The translations under genes and the position numbers were made by a program. From positions 2,627,001-2,691,000 of the forward strand of contig NZ_CP146350.1 in the NCBI RefSeq assembly GCF_037055355.1: a stretch of DNA of 64,000 nucleotides, given 5' to 3'. This DNA is from Streptomyces sp. DG1A-41. Its GTDB lineage: Bacteria > Actinomycetota > Actinomycetes > Streptomycetales > Streptomycetaceae. Positions 39,898 to 51,428 of this stretch are shown here, one piece after another. The first letter of the stretch is position 1. Each line of letters opens with the position of its first letter. The notes below the pieces were generated by a model. That model had not been told where the DNA came from, ran no database searches, and worked only from the letters and a program-made list of their open reading frames with translations.

Positions 39898-41133
39898 TCA
39901 GCCGGTACGCACCCGCAGTTCCTTCACTCCGTTGATCCACGCCGACCGCAACCGACGTGGATCCTCGACCAGTCGCAGATCCGGCATGGCGTCGGCTATG
40001 GCGTTGAAGATGAGGTCGATCTCCAGCACGGCGAGGGACTTGCCCAGGCAGTAGTGCGGGCCGCCGCCGCCGAAGCCGAGGTGGGGGTTGGGGTCGCGGG
40101 TGATGTCGAAGTCGTCCGGCTCGTCGAAGACCTCGGGGTCGTGGTTGGCGGAGGCGTAGAAGAGGCCGACGCGGTCGCCCTCGCGGATCAACTTGCCGCC
40201 CAGTTCGGTGTCCTGGGTCGCGGTGCGCTGGAAGGCGGCGACCGGGGTCGCCCAGCGCACGATCTCCTCCGCCGTCGTCGACAGCCGCTCCCTCTTGTAC
40301 AGCTCCCACTGCTCGGGGTGGGTGAGGAAGGCGTGCATGCCGTGGGTGATGGCGTTGCGGGTGGTCTCGTTGCCCGCGACGGCCAGCATCAGCACGAAGA
40401 AGCCGAACTCGTCGGAGTTGAGGTTGCCCTGGTTTTCCGCCGCCACCAACTGCGTGACGATGTCGTGGGCGGGGCACTGCTTGCGGTCGGCCGCCATGTT
40501 CATCGCGTAGGCGATGATCTCCGTGGCCGACTCGGCGCCGACCTCCTCGGTGATGGCGTACTCGGGATCGTCGTAGGCGATCATCTTGTTGGACCAGTCG
40601 AAGATCTTGTCCCGGTCCTCCTGCGGTACGCCCATCAGCTCGGCTATCGCCTGGAGGGGCAGTTCGCAGGCGACCTGGGTGACGAAGTCGAAGGGGCCAG
40701 TGTGCGCGCGGGCGTTCGCCACGATCGCGTGCGCCCTGGCCCGCAGCCGCTCCTCCAGCGCGCGGATCGCCCGGGGCGTGAACCCGCGCTGCACGATCTG
40801 CCGCACCCGCGTGTGCTCCGGCGGATCCATGTTCAGCAGGATGAACCGCTGCGCGTCGATGGCGTCGCGCTCGATGTGCTCGTTGAAGCGGATGATCGCC
40901 GTGTTGAGGTACGACGAGAACAGCTCCGGGTGCGTGGAGACGTACTTGACGTCGGCGTGCCGGGTGACCGCCCAGTACCCCTCGTCCTGGAATCCGGCGA
41001 GACCCGCCGGCTGCGGCACCCAGCAGACCGGCTCCACCCGGCGCAGCTCGGCGAACTCCGGCAGGGGCACGCGGCTGTGCAGCAGGTCCGGGTCGGTGAA
41101 GTCGAACCCCTCGGGCAGCGCGGGACAGGACAT
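39898..41133 (-). CDS. cyp125: Cytochrome P450, CYP125-type
   Basis: A 411-aa P450 closely patterned on mycobacterial CYP125, which hydroxylates C26 of cholesterol and begins side-chain degradation. Shared blocks: LPEGFDFTDPDLL, FNEHIERDAIDAQRFILLNM, PRAIRALEERL, CELPLQAIAELMGVPQEDR. Catalytic elements: I-helix VAGNETTRNAI, ExxR in EEIVRW, heme-binding FGGGGPHYCLGK. ATG at 41131-41133 with GGGAG eight bases upstream. It is divergent from a FadA5-type thiolase, with KstR-like boxes between them, the same arrangement as Rv3545c/Rv3546. Confidence 0.92.
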   Translation of the reverse strand: MSCPALPEGFDFTDPDLLHSRVPLPEFAELRRVEPVCWVPQPAGLAGFQDEGYWAVTRHADVKYVSTHPELFSSYLNTAIIRFNEHIERDAIDAQRFILLNMDPPEHTRVRQIVQRGFTPRAIRALEERLRARAHAIVANARAHTGPFDFVTQVACELPLQAIAELMGVPQEDRDKIFDWSNKMIAYDDPEYAITEEVGAESATEIIAYAMNMAADRKQCPAHDIVTQLVAAENQGNLNSDEFGFFVLMLAVAGNETTRNAITHGMHAFLTHPEQWELYKRERLSTTAEEIVRWATPVAAFQRTATQDTELGGKLIREGDRVGLFYASANHDPEVFDEPDDFDITRDPNPHLGFGGGGPHYCLGKSLAVLEIDLIFNAIADAMPDLRLVEDPRRLRSAWINGVKELRVRTG

Positions 41134-41203
41134 GGCGGCTCCCACCACTCGTACCGACTCTGATTCTGACGGCTCGTCAGCTGTGCGGAGTTGCGGTGAC
41201 GGT

Positions 41204-41217
41204 AGTAACGGGTTCTA
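41204..41217. promoter_or_regulatory. KstR-like box upstream of cyp125
   Basis: AGTAACGGGTTCTA matches TNNAACNNGTTNNA except for the first position. It lies 71 bp upstream of the cyp125 start. Confidence 0.5.
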
Positions 41218-41296
41218 TAAGTAGCAAGGGGCACGGGCCCCCCAATTACCCGCACGACTCTTGCGGTCGGCGAGCAGCCCTCAGCACACTGCTGAC

Positions 41297-42707
<1,411 letters not shown>

Positions 42708-42709
<2 letters not shown>

Positions 42710-42866
42710 GGCCGGTTACTGGTTGGGTGACCAGTGGGAGGTCGTGGAGACCTACGTCGGGATTTTTTCCAAGGTGGTACTTGTCCTGGTGGTCGTCGCC
42801 CTCGTGGCGTACGTGGCCATACGGCTGCGTGGCCGCAACCGTCCCCGGCACCGCCGCCCTTCATGA
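42708..42866 (+). pseudogene. C-terminal fragment of a DedA-family membrane protein
   Basis: Fifty-two codons (MAGYWLGDQWEVVETYVGIF, then VVLVLVVVALVAYVAIRLRG and a basic tail) resemble the last amphipathic helix and final membrane span of DedA/SNARE-associated proteins, which normally have about 200 residues. The rest of the gene is absent. It could be translated as a small one-helix protein, but a deletion remnant fits better because it abuts a DUF397 gene that lost its start at the same point. Confidence 0.55.
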
Positions 42867-42921
42867 CCCACCACCAGCACTCCCGCACGATGGTTGCGCC
42901 TCCCGCACCACCTGAGCGATC

Positions 42922-42950
42922 TTGCTCCGCATGCGCAGCCGCACTACGCT
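42922..42950 (+). promoter_or_regulatory. Promoter of the two-component system
   Basis: TTGCTC (42922-42927) and TACGCT (42945-42950) are 17 bases apart. Transcription would begin around 42957-42959, that is at or next to the GTG, which suggests a leaderless mRNA. Confidence 0.55.
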
Positions 42951-42958
42951 CGGCCCCC

Positions 42959-44134
42959 GTGCAGGGGGACTCCGGCGAGGACGACGCCACGCCCATTCGG
43001 CCACCCTCCTGGCCGAGTCGGAGCATCGGTGCGCTCCTCGGCTGTGCCACGGCCTTGCTCGGCTCCCTTTACTTCCTCGGTGTCGGCACCGCCCTCGGCC
43101 CCTTTCTGCTGTGGCCGCTCACCCGGACCAGCGCCCTCGACATCCTCATGGCGGGAGCCCGCCGGTTGACGGTCCTGGAGCGAGCTCGCCGGTCCGCCTT
43201 CTTCGGCGACCGCTTCCCCGAGCACTACGAGGTGTCCGGCCAGAAGATCCTGCGCTACCTGGCGGTCCGCTCGCTCGCGGGACTGGTGTGCAGTGCCGTC
43301 GTCGCCCTGCTCGCCTTCGGTGTCGTCCTGGCGGGAGTGCTCATGGGAGGCATGCTCCAGGGAAGCCTCCGCTGGCACAACGTGTTGGGGCAGGTGGTCC
43401 TCGGCGGGGTCCTGCTGTTCCTCGACCTGCAGGGGCTGCGCTCGCTCGCCGAGCTGGACGCGCGGATGGCCCGTGAGTGCTTCGGCCCCTCCGAGCAGGA
43501 GCTGCTGCGGCAGCGCGTCCACGAACTGGCGGCCAGCCGGGCGGCGGTCGTACAGGCCGTGGACGCCGAACGCCGACGCATCGAGCGGGATCTGCACGAC
43601 GGGATCCAGCAGCGCGTGGTGGCACTCGCCACGCTGCTCGGCCGGGCCCGCCGGGGCCGCGGCGACCCCGGGCGCGCGGACGCACTGATGCGCCAAGCAC
43701 ACCAGGAATCCCAGGACATCCTCGCGGAGCTGCGCGCAGTGGCCTGGCGTGTCTATCCCTCGGCGCTGGACAGCCTGGGGCTCAAGGAGGCGCTGGGCGG
43801 CGTGTCCGAGCGGTGCAGCATCCCCGTCCGCACGGAGTTCGAGGTTGGTGGCGAACTGCCGCAACCAGTGGAGACCGCTGCGTACTTCGTGGTGTCGGAG
43901 GCCGTGACCAACGCGGCCAAGCACTCCCGTGCCACGGCCGTCTCTGTGCGGGTGGTGCTGCGTGGCAGAGTGCTCGCGGTGCGGGTCCAGGACAACGGCA
44001 AGGGCGGCGCGAACCCTTCGGGCAGCGGGCTGAGCGGGCTGCACAGTCGGGTGGCCGCGCTGGATGGCATCCTGCGCGTCGACAGCCCCGAAGGGGGCCC
44101 CACCACCATCACCGCGGAGCTGCCATGCGCCTGA
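42959..44134 (+). CDS. Sensor histidine kinase (HisKA_3 / NarL-type)
   Basis: A 391-aa membrane kinase. Helices at about 23-45 and 100-160 (IGALLGCATALLGSLYFLGV, and SLAGLVCSAVVALLAFGVVL with a second following) flank a Streptomyces putative-sensor-like region. The phosphoacceptor is in ERRRIERDLHDGIQQRV. The ATPase domain has SEAVTNAAKHS (N-box), QDNGKGG (G1) and SGLSGLHSRV. I choose the GTG at 42959 on promoter evidence; an ATG at 42863 would add low-complexity sequence. It overlaps the response regulator by ten bases. Confidence 0.88.
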   Translation: MQGDSGEDDATPIRPPSWPSRSIGALLGCATALLGSLYFLGVGTALGPFLLWPLTRTSALDILMAGARRLTVLERARRSAFFGDRFPEHYEVSGQKILRYLAVRSLAGLVCSAVVALLAFGVVLAGVLMGGMLQGSLRWHNVLGQVVLGGVLLFLDLQGLRSLAELDARMARECFGPSEQELLRQRVHELAASRAAVVQAVDAERRRIERDLHDGIQQRVVALATLLGRARRGRGDPGRADALMRQAHQESQDILAELRAVAWRVYPSALDSLGLKEALGGVSERCSIPVRTEFEVGGELPQPVETAAYFVVSEAVTNAAKHSRATAVSVRVVLRGRVLAVRVQDNGKGGANPSGSGLSGLHSRVAALDGILRVDSPEGGPTTITAELPCA

Positions 44135-44769
44135 TGATCGCCGAGGACTCGACCCTGCTGCGCGAGGGGCTGGTCCGGCTCCTCGCCGAAGAGGGCCACG
44201 AGATTCTGGGCGCGTTCGGTGACGCCGGCCCTCTGGTGGAGGAGATGACCTTGCGGCGACCTGACGTCGTCGTCCTCGACATTCGGATGCCTCCGACCCA
44301 CACCGACGAGGGCCTGCGTGCGGCGCTGGACATCCGCGAGCGGTGGCCGGAAATCGGCGTACTGCTGCTGTCCCAGCACATCGAGCGCAACTATGCGGCG
44401 CAGCTGCTGGCCTCCACTGCGGAACGGGTGGGATACCTCCTCAAGGACCGAGTCGCTCAGGTCGAGGAGTTCCTGGACGCGTTGGAACGCATCCATGCGG
44501 GCGGCGCCGCCATCGATCCCGAGGTGGTGCGCCAGCTGGTCATCCGCACGACGCACGGGGATCCTCTGACCCGCCTCACGCCCCGCGAACGCAGTGTCCT
44601 GGAAGCCCTGGCCCAGGGCCACACCAACACGGCGATCGCACACAAGCTGCACATCTCCCTGAGCTCGGTGGAGAAGAACCTCAACATGATCTTCGACAAG
44701 CTGGAACTGTCGCACACCACCGGTTACAGCCGGCGGATCCTGGCGGTCCTGAGATATCTGGAGTCGTAG
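44125..44769 (+). CDS. LuxR/NarL-family response regulator
   Basis: A 214-aa response regulator paired with the kinase before it. Receiver: IAEDSTLLREGLVRLL (acidic pair), phospho-Asp in VVVLDIRMPPTHTDEG, and the lysine in GYLLKDRV. Output: GerE-type HTH with LTPRERSVLEALAQGHTNTA and SLSSVEKNLNMIFDKLEL. It starts inside the kinase gene, so both are made together. The regulated genes cannot be told from the context. Confidence 0.92.
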   Translation: MRLMIAEDSTLLREGLVRLLAEEGHEILGAFGDAGPLVEEMTLRRPDVVVLDIRMPPTHTDEGLRAALDIRERWPEIGVLLLSQHIERNYAAQLLASTAERVGYLLKDRVAQVEEFLDALERIHAGGAAIDPEVVRQLVIRTTHGDPLTRLTPRERSVLEALAQGHTNTAIAHKLHISLSSVEKNLNMIFDKLELSHTTGYSRRILAVLRYLES

Positions 44770-44798
44770 GACGCCGACCGCACATGTCGTGGCCGTCT

Positions 44799-46330
44799 TC
44801 AGCAGGAGCTGACTCCCCGACGGACATAGACGACCACCTCCGCCCCATGCACCCTCGTCCGCTCACACACCACGAACTGCGCCCGCAGCCTCCGGCGTTT
44901 GACCTCCTCCTCGGGGAAGCCGTCGAGCGGCTGCCCGGGCGGATCCTGGAGGGCGACGATGCAGTCGGCCGCCAGGATGTGGCGGCGGATCTCGGCGCCA
45001 GCGAGCTCGGTGCCGTACAGCGTGCGGGAGACCGCCGGGGGCTTGGCGAGCGCGAGGTCGTCGAGGCGGTCGTAGATCTCGGGGTAGGACAGGAGCCATT
45101 CGCGGCGCCGGGACGGCATGAACAGGACCCCGCCGCCGTGGTGCGCCTGCCGCTCCACCACCCGGGCGACCGCGACCACGTCGTCCTTGCGGCTCTCGGG
45201 CGAGCGGGCCAGCAGCGACCACGGCAGCAGGACCGCGACCGCCGCCCCGGCCAGCAGACACGTCGTCAGCACCCGGGCGACGGGGGCGAGTCGGTGCCGT
45301 TGGCCGATAGCCCGCGCCAGGGCGGTCCCGACGGGCAGGGCCAGGCCTGTCATGCCGTACAGCACGTACCGGTCGACGTACCACGGCTTGACCAGCGAGA
45401 TCGTCATCAGCAGACCGGCCGGGGCGATGAGCAGCGGCAGGGCGAGGCGGGTCAGGGAGACGGCCCCGGGGGCGCCCACGCGCAGGAGGAGCCGGCACAG
45501 CGCCACGGCCGCCGCCGAGAGCGCCGCAGCAGCCACGCGCTCAGGCTCGGAGGTCCGAGCCAGCCCAGCTGTGCCTCCGCCTGCCCGGCGCTGATCACCG
45601 CCAGAGGCAGGAGCTCGCCCCCACGGCGGCGGCCGCGAGCGCCCATCGCCACGCGTCCCGGCGTGCCGGGCCGGACCGCCACAGCGTCAGCCCGTGGGCC
45701 ACGAGCGCCAGCGCGGCGAACTCGTGCAGCCAGGAGGCGAGTACGAGCGTCAGGGCGTACGCCGTCCACCAGCGGGCGCGGGGGTCGGTGGTGGCGCGCA
45801 GGAGGAGGTACGTCGCCCAGGTGACGCCCGCGGTGACCAGCGCGTACGAGCGGCCCTCCTGCGCGTACTGCTGGATGAGGGGCAGCACCGCGAAGACGAG
45901 TCCCGTGAGGGTGCCGGCCCGGGTCCGGCCAGCCGGGTGCCGATCGCCCCGACTCCGGCCGCGGCGCGGGCGGTTGCCACCACCGAGGGCAGCCGGAGGG
46001 CGACCAGGCCGCCCTCCCACACGGCGAACACGGCGTGACATGGGCATGCAATACAGGCCGTGCACGGCGTCGATCTGGCCCAGCAGACCCCACAGTCAAC
46101 CCGGTGACCGGTGGGCGACCTGGTAGGTGACGGACGTCGCGCAACATGCTGTCCTGCCGCTCGATTCCCCACAGGCCGAGGGCGAGGGCGGCCAGTGCGG
46201 GAACAGCGGCCGGAAGCGGCCGTCTCCACCGGACCGCCCACCGGCCCGCCCGCGGGGACGGCCGGGGCGGCGCGGGGCGTGGGCCGCGTGCGCCCGGGAT
46301 CGTGCCCGTGGTGTCCAGGTGCTGAGTGAT
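44799..46330 (-). pseudogene. GT39-type mannosyltransferase-like membrane protein, multiply broken
   Basis: A polytopic dolichyl-phosphate-mannose-type glycosyltransferase scattered over three frames. From the N-terminus: RWRRPLPAAVPALAALALGL and GIERQDSMLRDV (about 46225-46130), HAVFAVWEGGLVALRLPSVV (about 46025), then GLVFAVLPLIQQYAQEGRSY and WATYLLLRATTD (about 45900-45780), and an intact C-terminal third from 45536 to 44799. At least three frame changes and the loss of the usual DE pair after RQDSM mean no active enzyme. It converges on the response regulator. Confidence 0.75.
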
Positions 46331-46399
46331 GGCTGCATCCGCGGGCGTGGATGTGCGTGACCCGGTTCATGAGAGCACAGAGCCCCCGTCGGGATGCCT

Positions 46400-48450
46400 T
46401 CACACGGAGCTCGTCGACCGGCCGGTGCTCGCATTCGCCGCCCGGGACTCCTGCCGCGGGTCGGCGGTGGCCGGCCGCGGCCCCGTCAGTACGTACACGA
46501 GCCCGAAGCCGGCCCCGACCACCAGGGCCCCGCCCACCGCGTCCAGCACCCAGTGGTTCGCCGTCGCGACGATCGCGGACACGGTGAGCAGCGGGTGCAG
46601 CAGCCCCAGGACCTTGATCCACCACTGGCGCGCCAGGACGGCGATCACGATGCCGCACCACAGCGACCAGCCGAAGTGCAGGGACGGCATCGCCGCGTAC
46701 TGGTTGGTCAGGGCCGTGAGCGTGCCGTAGTAGGGCTGGGAGAAGTCCTGGACGCCGTGGACGGTGTCGATGAAGCCGAGCGCCGGCATCAGCCGGGGCG
46801 GGGCCAGCGGGTAGAGCCAGAAGCCGACCAGGGCGAGCAGGGTGGCGAGGCCCAGGGCGGACCGGGCCCAGCGGTAGTCGGCGGGGCGGCGCCAGTACAG
46901 GAGGGCGAGGACGGTCAGCGGGGCGGCGAAGTGGAAGGACTCGTAGTAGAAGTCGAAGAAGTTCCGCAACCGGTCGATCCCGACGACCGTGTGGTTGGCC
47001 CAGTGCTCGATGTCGATGTGCAGGGCGCGTTCCAGGCCGAGGATCTGCCGGCCGTTCTCCTCGGCCTCGGCCCGGCCGGCCGAGAAGCTGCCCCGGTGGC
47101 GGCGAGCCGGACGTGGGAGTAGGCGGCGTAGGTGACCCGGATGAGGAGGAGCTCCAGGAGGAGGTTCGGTCTGGTGAGGACCCGGCGCAGGAAGGGCACG
47201 AGCGGGATGTGTCTGAAGCGGGCCGGGGCGGTGGGGGCGTACTCGGTCGGCAGCGGCGACTGGTAGTACGGGCAGGTGCGGGAGAGGAACGGCACGGCCG
47301 TGGCGGCGGCGAGGGCGGCGAGCAGGACGAGGTTGGTGCGCAGCGGGTCCAGCGACGGCATGTCCGGCAGCATCATCCTGGCCGGCAGGGTCATGACCAG
47401 GACGACGGCGACCGGCCAGACGTACCGGTCACAGGCGCGTCTGCCGGCCCGGCCGACGACCGCGAGCAGCACCCACAGCAGCTGGTGCTGCCAGGCGGCG
47501 GGCGAGACGACGATCGCGGCGCAGCCGGTGACCGCGACGGCGAGGAGGAGCTGGCCGTCGTCGAAGTAGCGCACGGCCCGGCGCAGGGCCAGGACGGCGA
47601 CGGCCGCGCCGAGCGCCAGGAAGAGCGCGACCTCCAGGGGGCCGTTCAGGCCGAGCCGCAGCAGGGCGCCGTGCAGGGACTGGTTGCCGAGGTCGTCGGC
47701 CCGGCCGCCGAGGCCGACGCCGGCCATGTGGTGGACCCAGTAGGTGTGGGAGTCGTGCGGCATCGCGGCCCAGGCGAGCGCGGTGCAGGCGGCGAAGGTG
47801 ACGCCGGTGGAGAGCGCGGCGCGTCTGCGGCCGGTGAACCACAGCAGGGGCGTGAAGAGCAGCAGGGTGGGCTGGAGCGCGGCCGCGACGCCGATCAGCA
47901 GGCCGCTGGTCCGCTGGCCGTGGGCGACGAAGCAGCCCAGCAGGACGAGCAGGACCGGGATGATGCTGGTCTGACCGAGCCACAGGGTGTTGCGGACCGG
48001 CAGGGACAGCATGAGCAGGCCGATGGCGACGGGGGCGGCCAGCAGGGTCGTGCGGCGGCCGAGGGGCTGGGGCAGGGCGCGGGCGGCGACCAGGCCGAGG
48101 GCGACGACCAGCAGCAGCGTGCCGAAGGTCCAGCCCCAGCCGAGGGCCTGTTCGGCCGCACGGGTGAGGGGCTTGAGGACGAGGCCGCCGAAGGGGGTGC
48201 CGGTGAAGCGGGTGGAGTCGTAGAGCGAGCCGGTCACGTGCAGCACGCCGTTCGGCCCGAGCCAGGTCTCCAGGTCCGTCAGCCGCTCCCCGCGGGGGCT
48301 GCCGAGGACGACGGCCGCCTGCCGTGCGGCGAGGGCCGCGACGATCAGCCACAGTCCGAGGCAGGCGATGCGCAGGCGTGCGTGGGCCCCGCCGACGGCT
48401 GTCGCTTCGAAGGCTTCCGCCGGTCGTCCGCTGCGTTCCGCGTTCGTCAC
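46400..48450 (-). pseudogene. Bifunctional GT87 / PAP2 phosphatase, single frameshift
   Basis: A fusion known in Streptomyces: an N-terminal polytopic mannosyltransferase-like GT87 domain and a C-terminal PAP2 acid phosphatase. GT87 part (from GTG 48450): VTNAERSGRPAEAFEATAVG, GRRRAALSTGVTFAACTALAW, many helices. PAP2 part: AMPSLHFGWSLWCG and ATANHWVLDAVGG, the catalytic histidines. The frame breaks near 47095, where one G is missing between RLAATG and SFSAGRAEAEENGRQILGLE; restoring it joins the halves into about 683 aa. A one-base sequencing loss in a C run is likely. If translated as written, only the GT87 half would be made. Confidence 0.8.
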
Positions 48451-48787
48451 GCCCCCTTGGCCTCCCGCCCCACACGTCACCCCCGGGAGGAGGACGTGGG
48501 CTACCCCCGGTTCACCTGACGTCCGTCCTCACTTTTCCGGACGACGATAGTCCGCGAGGGGTGGAGTTGCCTCTCATCGACGCGAGAAGGATCACATCAA
48601 GATCCTGTGGGAACCGCTCCCGGACGGGCATACGTGCCTGCATAGCCGGTGTTTAGATGCACCCTGCAACGAAAGGCGTACCGCCCGTAAAGGGCCTTTG
48701 CCCGCCTATCGTCGCTTTTCGGCCCGTACGACAGCGCCGCCGCGCGGACCGCGTCCCTGTCCCCGTCGAAAGGTAGGCGAGCGAGTC

Positions 48788-50161
48788 TTGTCGACTGCCT
48801 CAGTCGTCGTTCCCGCGTCCGGCCTGAAGAGCCGCGCGGCGAAATCCACCGACACCACCGTCACCGACCCCGCGCTCGTCAAGCGCGCCGTGAAGGCGGC
48901 CGCGCTGGGCAACGCGATGGAATGGTTCGACTTCGGTGTCTACAGCTACATCGCGGTCACGCTGGGCAAGGTCTTCTTCCCGTCGGGCAACCCCACCGCG
49001 CAGCTGCTCTCCACGTTCGGCGCCTTCGCCGCGGCCTTCCTGGTCCGCCCCCTCGGCGGCATGGTCTTCGGCCCGCTCGGCGACCGCGCCGGCCGCCAGA
49101 AGGTCCTCGCGTTCACCATGATCATGATGGCCGCGGGCACCTTCGCCATCGGCCTGATCCCGTCGTACGCGACGATCGGTGTCGGCGCGCCGATCCTTCT
49201 CCTCGTGGCCCGCCTCGTGCAGGGCTTCTCCACCGGCGGCGAGTACGCGGGTGCCTCCACGTTCATCGCCGAGTACGCCCCCGACAAGCGGCGCGGCTTC
49301 CTCGGCAGCTGGCTGGAGTTCGGCACCCTCGCCGGCTACATCGGCGGCGCGGGCCTGGTCACGGTGATGACCGCCCTGCTCTCCGCCGACGACCTGACCT
49401 CCTGGGGCTGGCGCATCCCGTTCCTGATCGCGGGCCCGATGGGCATCATCGGCCTCTACCTGCGGCTGCGCCTGGAGGAGACCCCGGCGTTCGCGGCCGA
49501 GGTCGAGAAGGCCGAGACCAACCGCCCCAAGGTGCCGCTGCGCGAGATGATCACCGGCCAGTGGCGTGCGCTGCTGCTCTGCGTCGGCCTGGTGCTGGTC
49601 TTCAACGTCACCGACTACATGCTGCTGTCGTACATGCCGAGCTACCTCACCGGTCAGCTCCACTACGACGAGACGCACGGCCTGCTCGTCGTCCTCGGCG
49701 TGATGGCCCTGATGATGATCGTCCAGCCGTTCGCCGGCGCGCTGACCGACCGGGTCGGCCGTCGCCCGGTGATCGCCACCGGCTGCGCGGGCTTCCTGCT
49801 GCTGTCGGTCCCGGCCCTGCTGCTGATCCGCGAGGGCAGCCTGCTCGCGGTCGCGCTCGGCATGGGAGCCCTCGGCCTGCTGCTGGTCTGCTTCACGGCG
49901 GCGATGCCCTCGGCGCTCCCGGCACTGTTCCCGACGAAGGTCCGCTACGGCTCCCTGTCCATCGGCTTCAACGTCTCCGTGTCCCTGTTCGGCGGCACGA
50001 CGCCGCTGGTGGTCACGGCCCTGATCGGCGCGACCGGGAACATGATGATGCCCGCGTACTACATGATGGCCGCGGCCGTCATCGGCGGTTTCGCGGTGTG
50101 GCGCATGGCCGAGTCGGCGGGGCGTCCGCTGCCGGGTTCGGCTCCGTCGGTGACCGGCTGA
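48788..50161 (+). CDS. MHS-family (ProP-like) MFS symporter
   Basis: A 457-aa metabolite:H+ symporter of the ProP/ShiA/KgtP branch. GNAMEWFDFGVYSYIAVTLG opens helix 1; VRPLGGMVFGPLGDRAGRQK is the loop 2-3 motif and RLVQGFSTGGEYAGASTFIAE is the MHS signature. Twelve helices are visible. I choose the TTG at 48788 (AAAGGTAGG upstream); an ATG at 48698 would add a basic low-complexity leader. Possible substrates include proline, betaine and dicarboxylates. Confidence 0.88.
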   Translation: MSTASVVVPASGLKSRAAKSTDTTVTDPALVKRAVKAAALGNAMEWFDFGVYSYIAVTLGKVFFPSGNPTAQLLSTFGAFAAAFLVRPLGGMVFGPLGDRAGRQKVLAFTMIMMAAGTFAIGLIPSYATIGVGAPILLLVARLVQGFSTGGEYAGASTFIAEYAPDKRRGFLGSWLEFGTLAGYIGGAGLVTVMTALLSADDLTSWGWRIPFLIAGPMGIIGLYLRLRLEETPAFAAEVEKAETNRPKVPLREMITGQWRALLLCVGLVLVFNVTDYMLLSYMPSYLTGQLHYDETHGLLVVLGVMALMMIVQPFAGALTDRVGRRPVIATGCAGFLLLSVPALLLIREGSLLAVALGMGALGLLLVCFTAAMPSALPALFPTKVRYGSLSIGFNVSVSLFGGTTPLVVTALIGATGNMMMPAYYMMAAAVIGGFAVWRMAESAGRPLPGSAPSVTG

Positions 50162-50224
50162 GACACGCCGGGCCACATCCCACTGACAGCGAAGCGGTGC
50201 ACCACGTATCTTCGTCACCGCCAC

Positions 50225-50243
50225 TAGTTAGGCATGCTAACTA
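50225..50243. promoter_or_regulatory. MarR-type palindromic operator
   Basis: TAGTTAG and CTAACTA (7-bp arms) flank GCATG. This is the shape of MarR-family operators and lies 23-41 bp before the O-methyltransferase start. No MarR regulator is encoded nearby; the DHA2 exporter at 53.8 kb has a MarR-like C-terminal segment but is far away. Confidence 0.55.
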
Positions 50244-50265
50244 TACGTACGAAAGGTAGAGGTGC

Positions 50266-50937
50266 ATGAGCGAATCGCACGTCTGGGACGAGGTCGACGC
50301 CTACTTCACCGCCCGCCTCGCCCCGGACGACGAAGCCCTGGCGGCCGCCCTGCGCGACAGCGACGCCGCCGGACTTCCGCACATCAACGTGGCGGGCAAC
50401 CAGGGCAAGCTCCTCCAGCTCCTGGCCCAGATCCAGGGCGCCCGCCACATCCTGGAGATCGGCACGCTCGGCGGCTACAGCACCATCTGGCTGGGCCGCG
50501 CCCTGCCCGCCGACGGACGGCTGGTCTCCCTGGAGTACGACCCCAAGCACGCCGAGGTCGCCGTCCGCAACATCGCCCGCGCCGGCCTGGACAAGCTCGT
50601 CGAGGTCAGGGTGGGCCCGGCCCTGGAGTCGCTGCCCAAGCTGGCCGACGAGAACCCGCCCCCCTTCGACCTGGTCTTCATCGACGCCGACAAGGTCAAC
50701 AACCCGCACTACGTGGAGTGGGCCGTGAAGCTCACCAGCACGGGCAGCCTGATCGTCCTCGACAACGTCGTCCGCGGCGGCCGCGTGACCGACGCGGCGA
50801 GCACGGCCCCGGACGTGACGGGCACCCGCGCCGCGATCGAACTGATCGGCAGCCATCCGCGGTTGAGCGGAACGGCGATCCAGACGGTCGGCATGAAGGG
50901 GTACGACGGGTTCGCGCTGGCACGGGTGCTGGCGTGA
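50266..50937 (+). CDS. O-methyltransferase (Methyltransf_3, catechol/caffeoyl-CoA type)
   Basis: A 223-aa metal-dependent O-methyltransferase. Motif I LEIGTLGGYSTIWLGRAL; VSLEYDPKHAEVA for SAM; DLVFIDADKVNN and IVLDNVVRGG carry the metal-binding Asp and Asn. The C-terminal GMKGYDGFALARVLA is typical. It methylates a vicinal hydroxyl on an aromatic or CoA-bound acceptor; the exact substrate is unknown. It sits behind a MarR-like palindrome, suggesting induction by an aromatic compound (inference). Confidence 0.92.
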   Translation: MSESHVWDEVDAYFTARLAPDDEALAAALRDSDAAGLPHINVAGNQGKLLQLLAQIQGARHILEIGTLGGYSTIWLGRALPADGRLVSLEYDPKHAEVAVRNIARAGLDKLVEVRVGPALESLPKLADENPPPFDLVFIDADKVNNPHYVEWAVKLTSTGSLIVLDNVVRGGRVTDAASTAPDVTGTRAAIELIGSHPRLSGTAIQTVGMKGYDGFALARVLA

Positions 50938-50946
50938 GCCCCGGCG

Positions 50947-51339
50947 TCACACCTCGTGGTAGAAGCCCACGTTGACGCTGCGCGGGGCGGTGCGGTCCTG
51001 GACGACGACCTCGCCGCTGCCGCCCCTGGGCAGCGGGACGGTGCCGCCGTAGCCGAGGGGCTGGGCGTACTCCCCGACCATGAGCCGGACTTCGGAGGAA
51101 GGGTCGGGCTGGGAGCCGCGTAGCCAGGTCAGCTGCCAGGTCCCGTCGGCCCCGCACAGGAACTCCAGGTGGACGCGGGAGACGAACAGCCAGTCGTCCG
51201 GTGTCGAGAGCCGGCACACCGACTTGTCGCGGCCCACCCGCAGCACGGCACCCGGCTCGCTGGGCGCGTCGGCCATGAGCATGCCGGCCGTGGCACCCTC
51301 CTCCGCCGCGGACACGGCGGCCATGGTGAGTTCGAGCAC
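50947..51339 (-). CDS. FHA-like domain protein (130 aa)
   Basis: A small protein with an FHA-type beta-sandwich pattern. LRVGRDKSVCRLSTPDDWLF gives the GR and following strand, and SRVHLEFLCGADGTWQLTWL the SxxH motif and next strands, as in phosphothreonine-binding domains. GTG start at 51337-51339 with AGGAGGAG five bases upstream. No other domain is attached, so it probably acts as an adaptor to a Ser/Thr kinase substrate encoded elsewhere. Confidence 0.75.
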   Translation of the reverse strand: MLELTMAAVSAAEEGATAGMLMADAPSEPGAVLRVGRDKSVCRLSTPDDWLFVSRVHLEFLCGADGTWQLTWLRGSQPDPSSEVRLMVGEYAQPLGYGGTVPLPRGGSGEVVVQDRTAPRSVNVGFYHEV

Positions 51340-51428
51340 GTGCGCTCCTCCTGAGACGTCCTGGGTGGGTCTGCAAGCCCGCCGCATGATAAAACGCCCG
51401 GCTGCGCGGTGTCCGGCACAATGGGTTC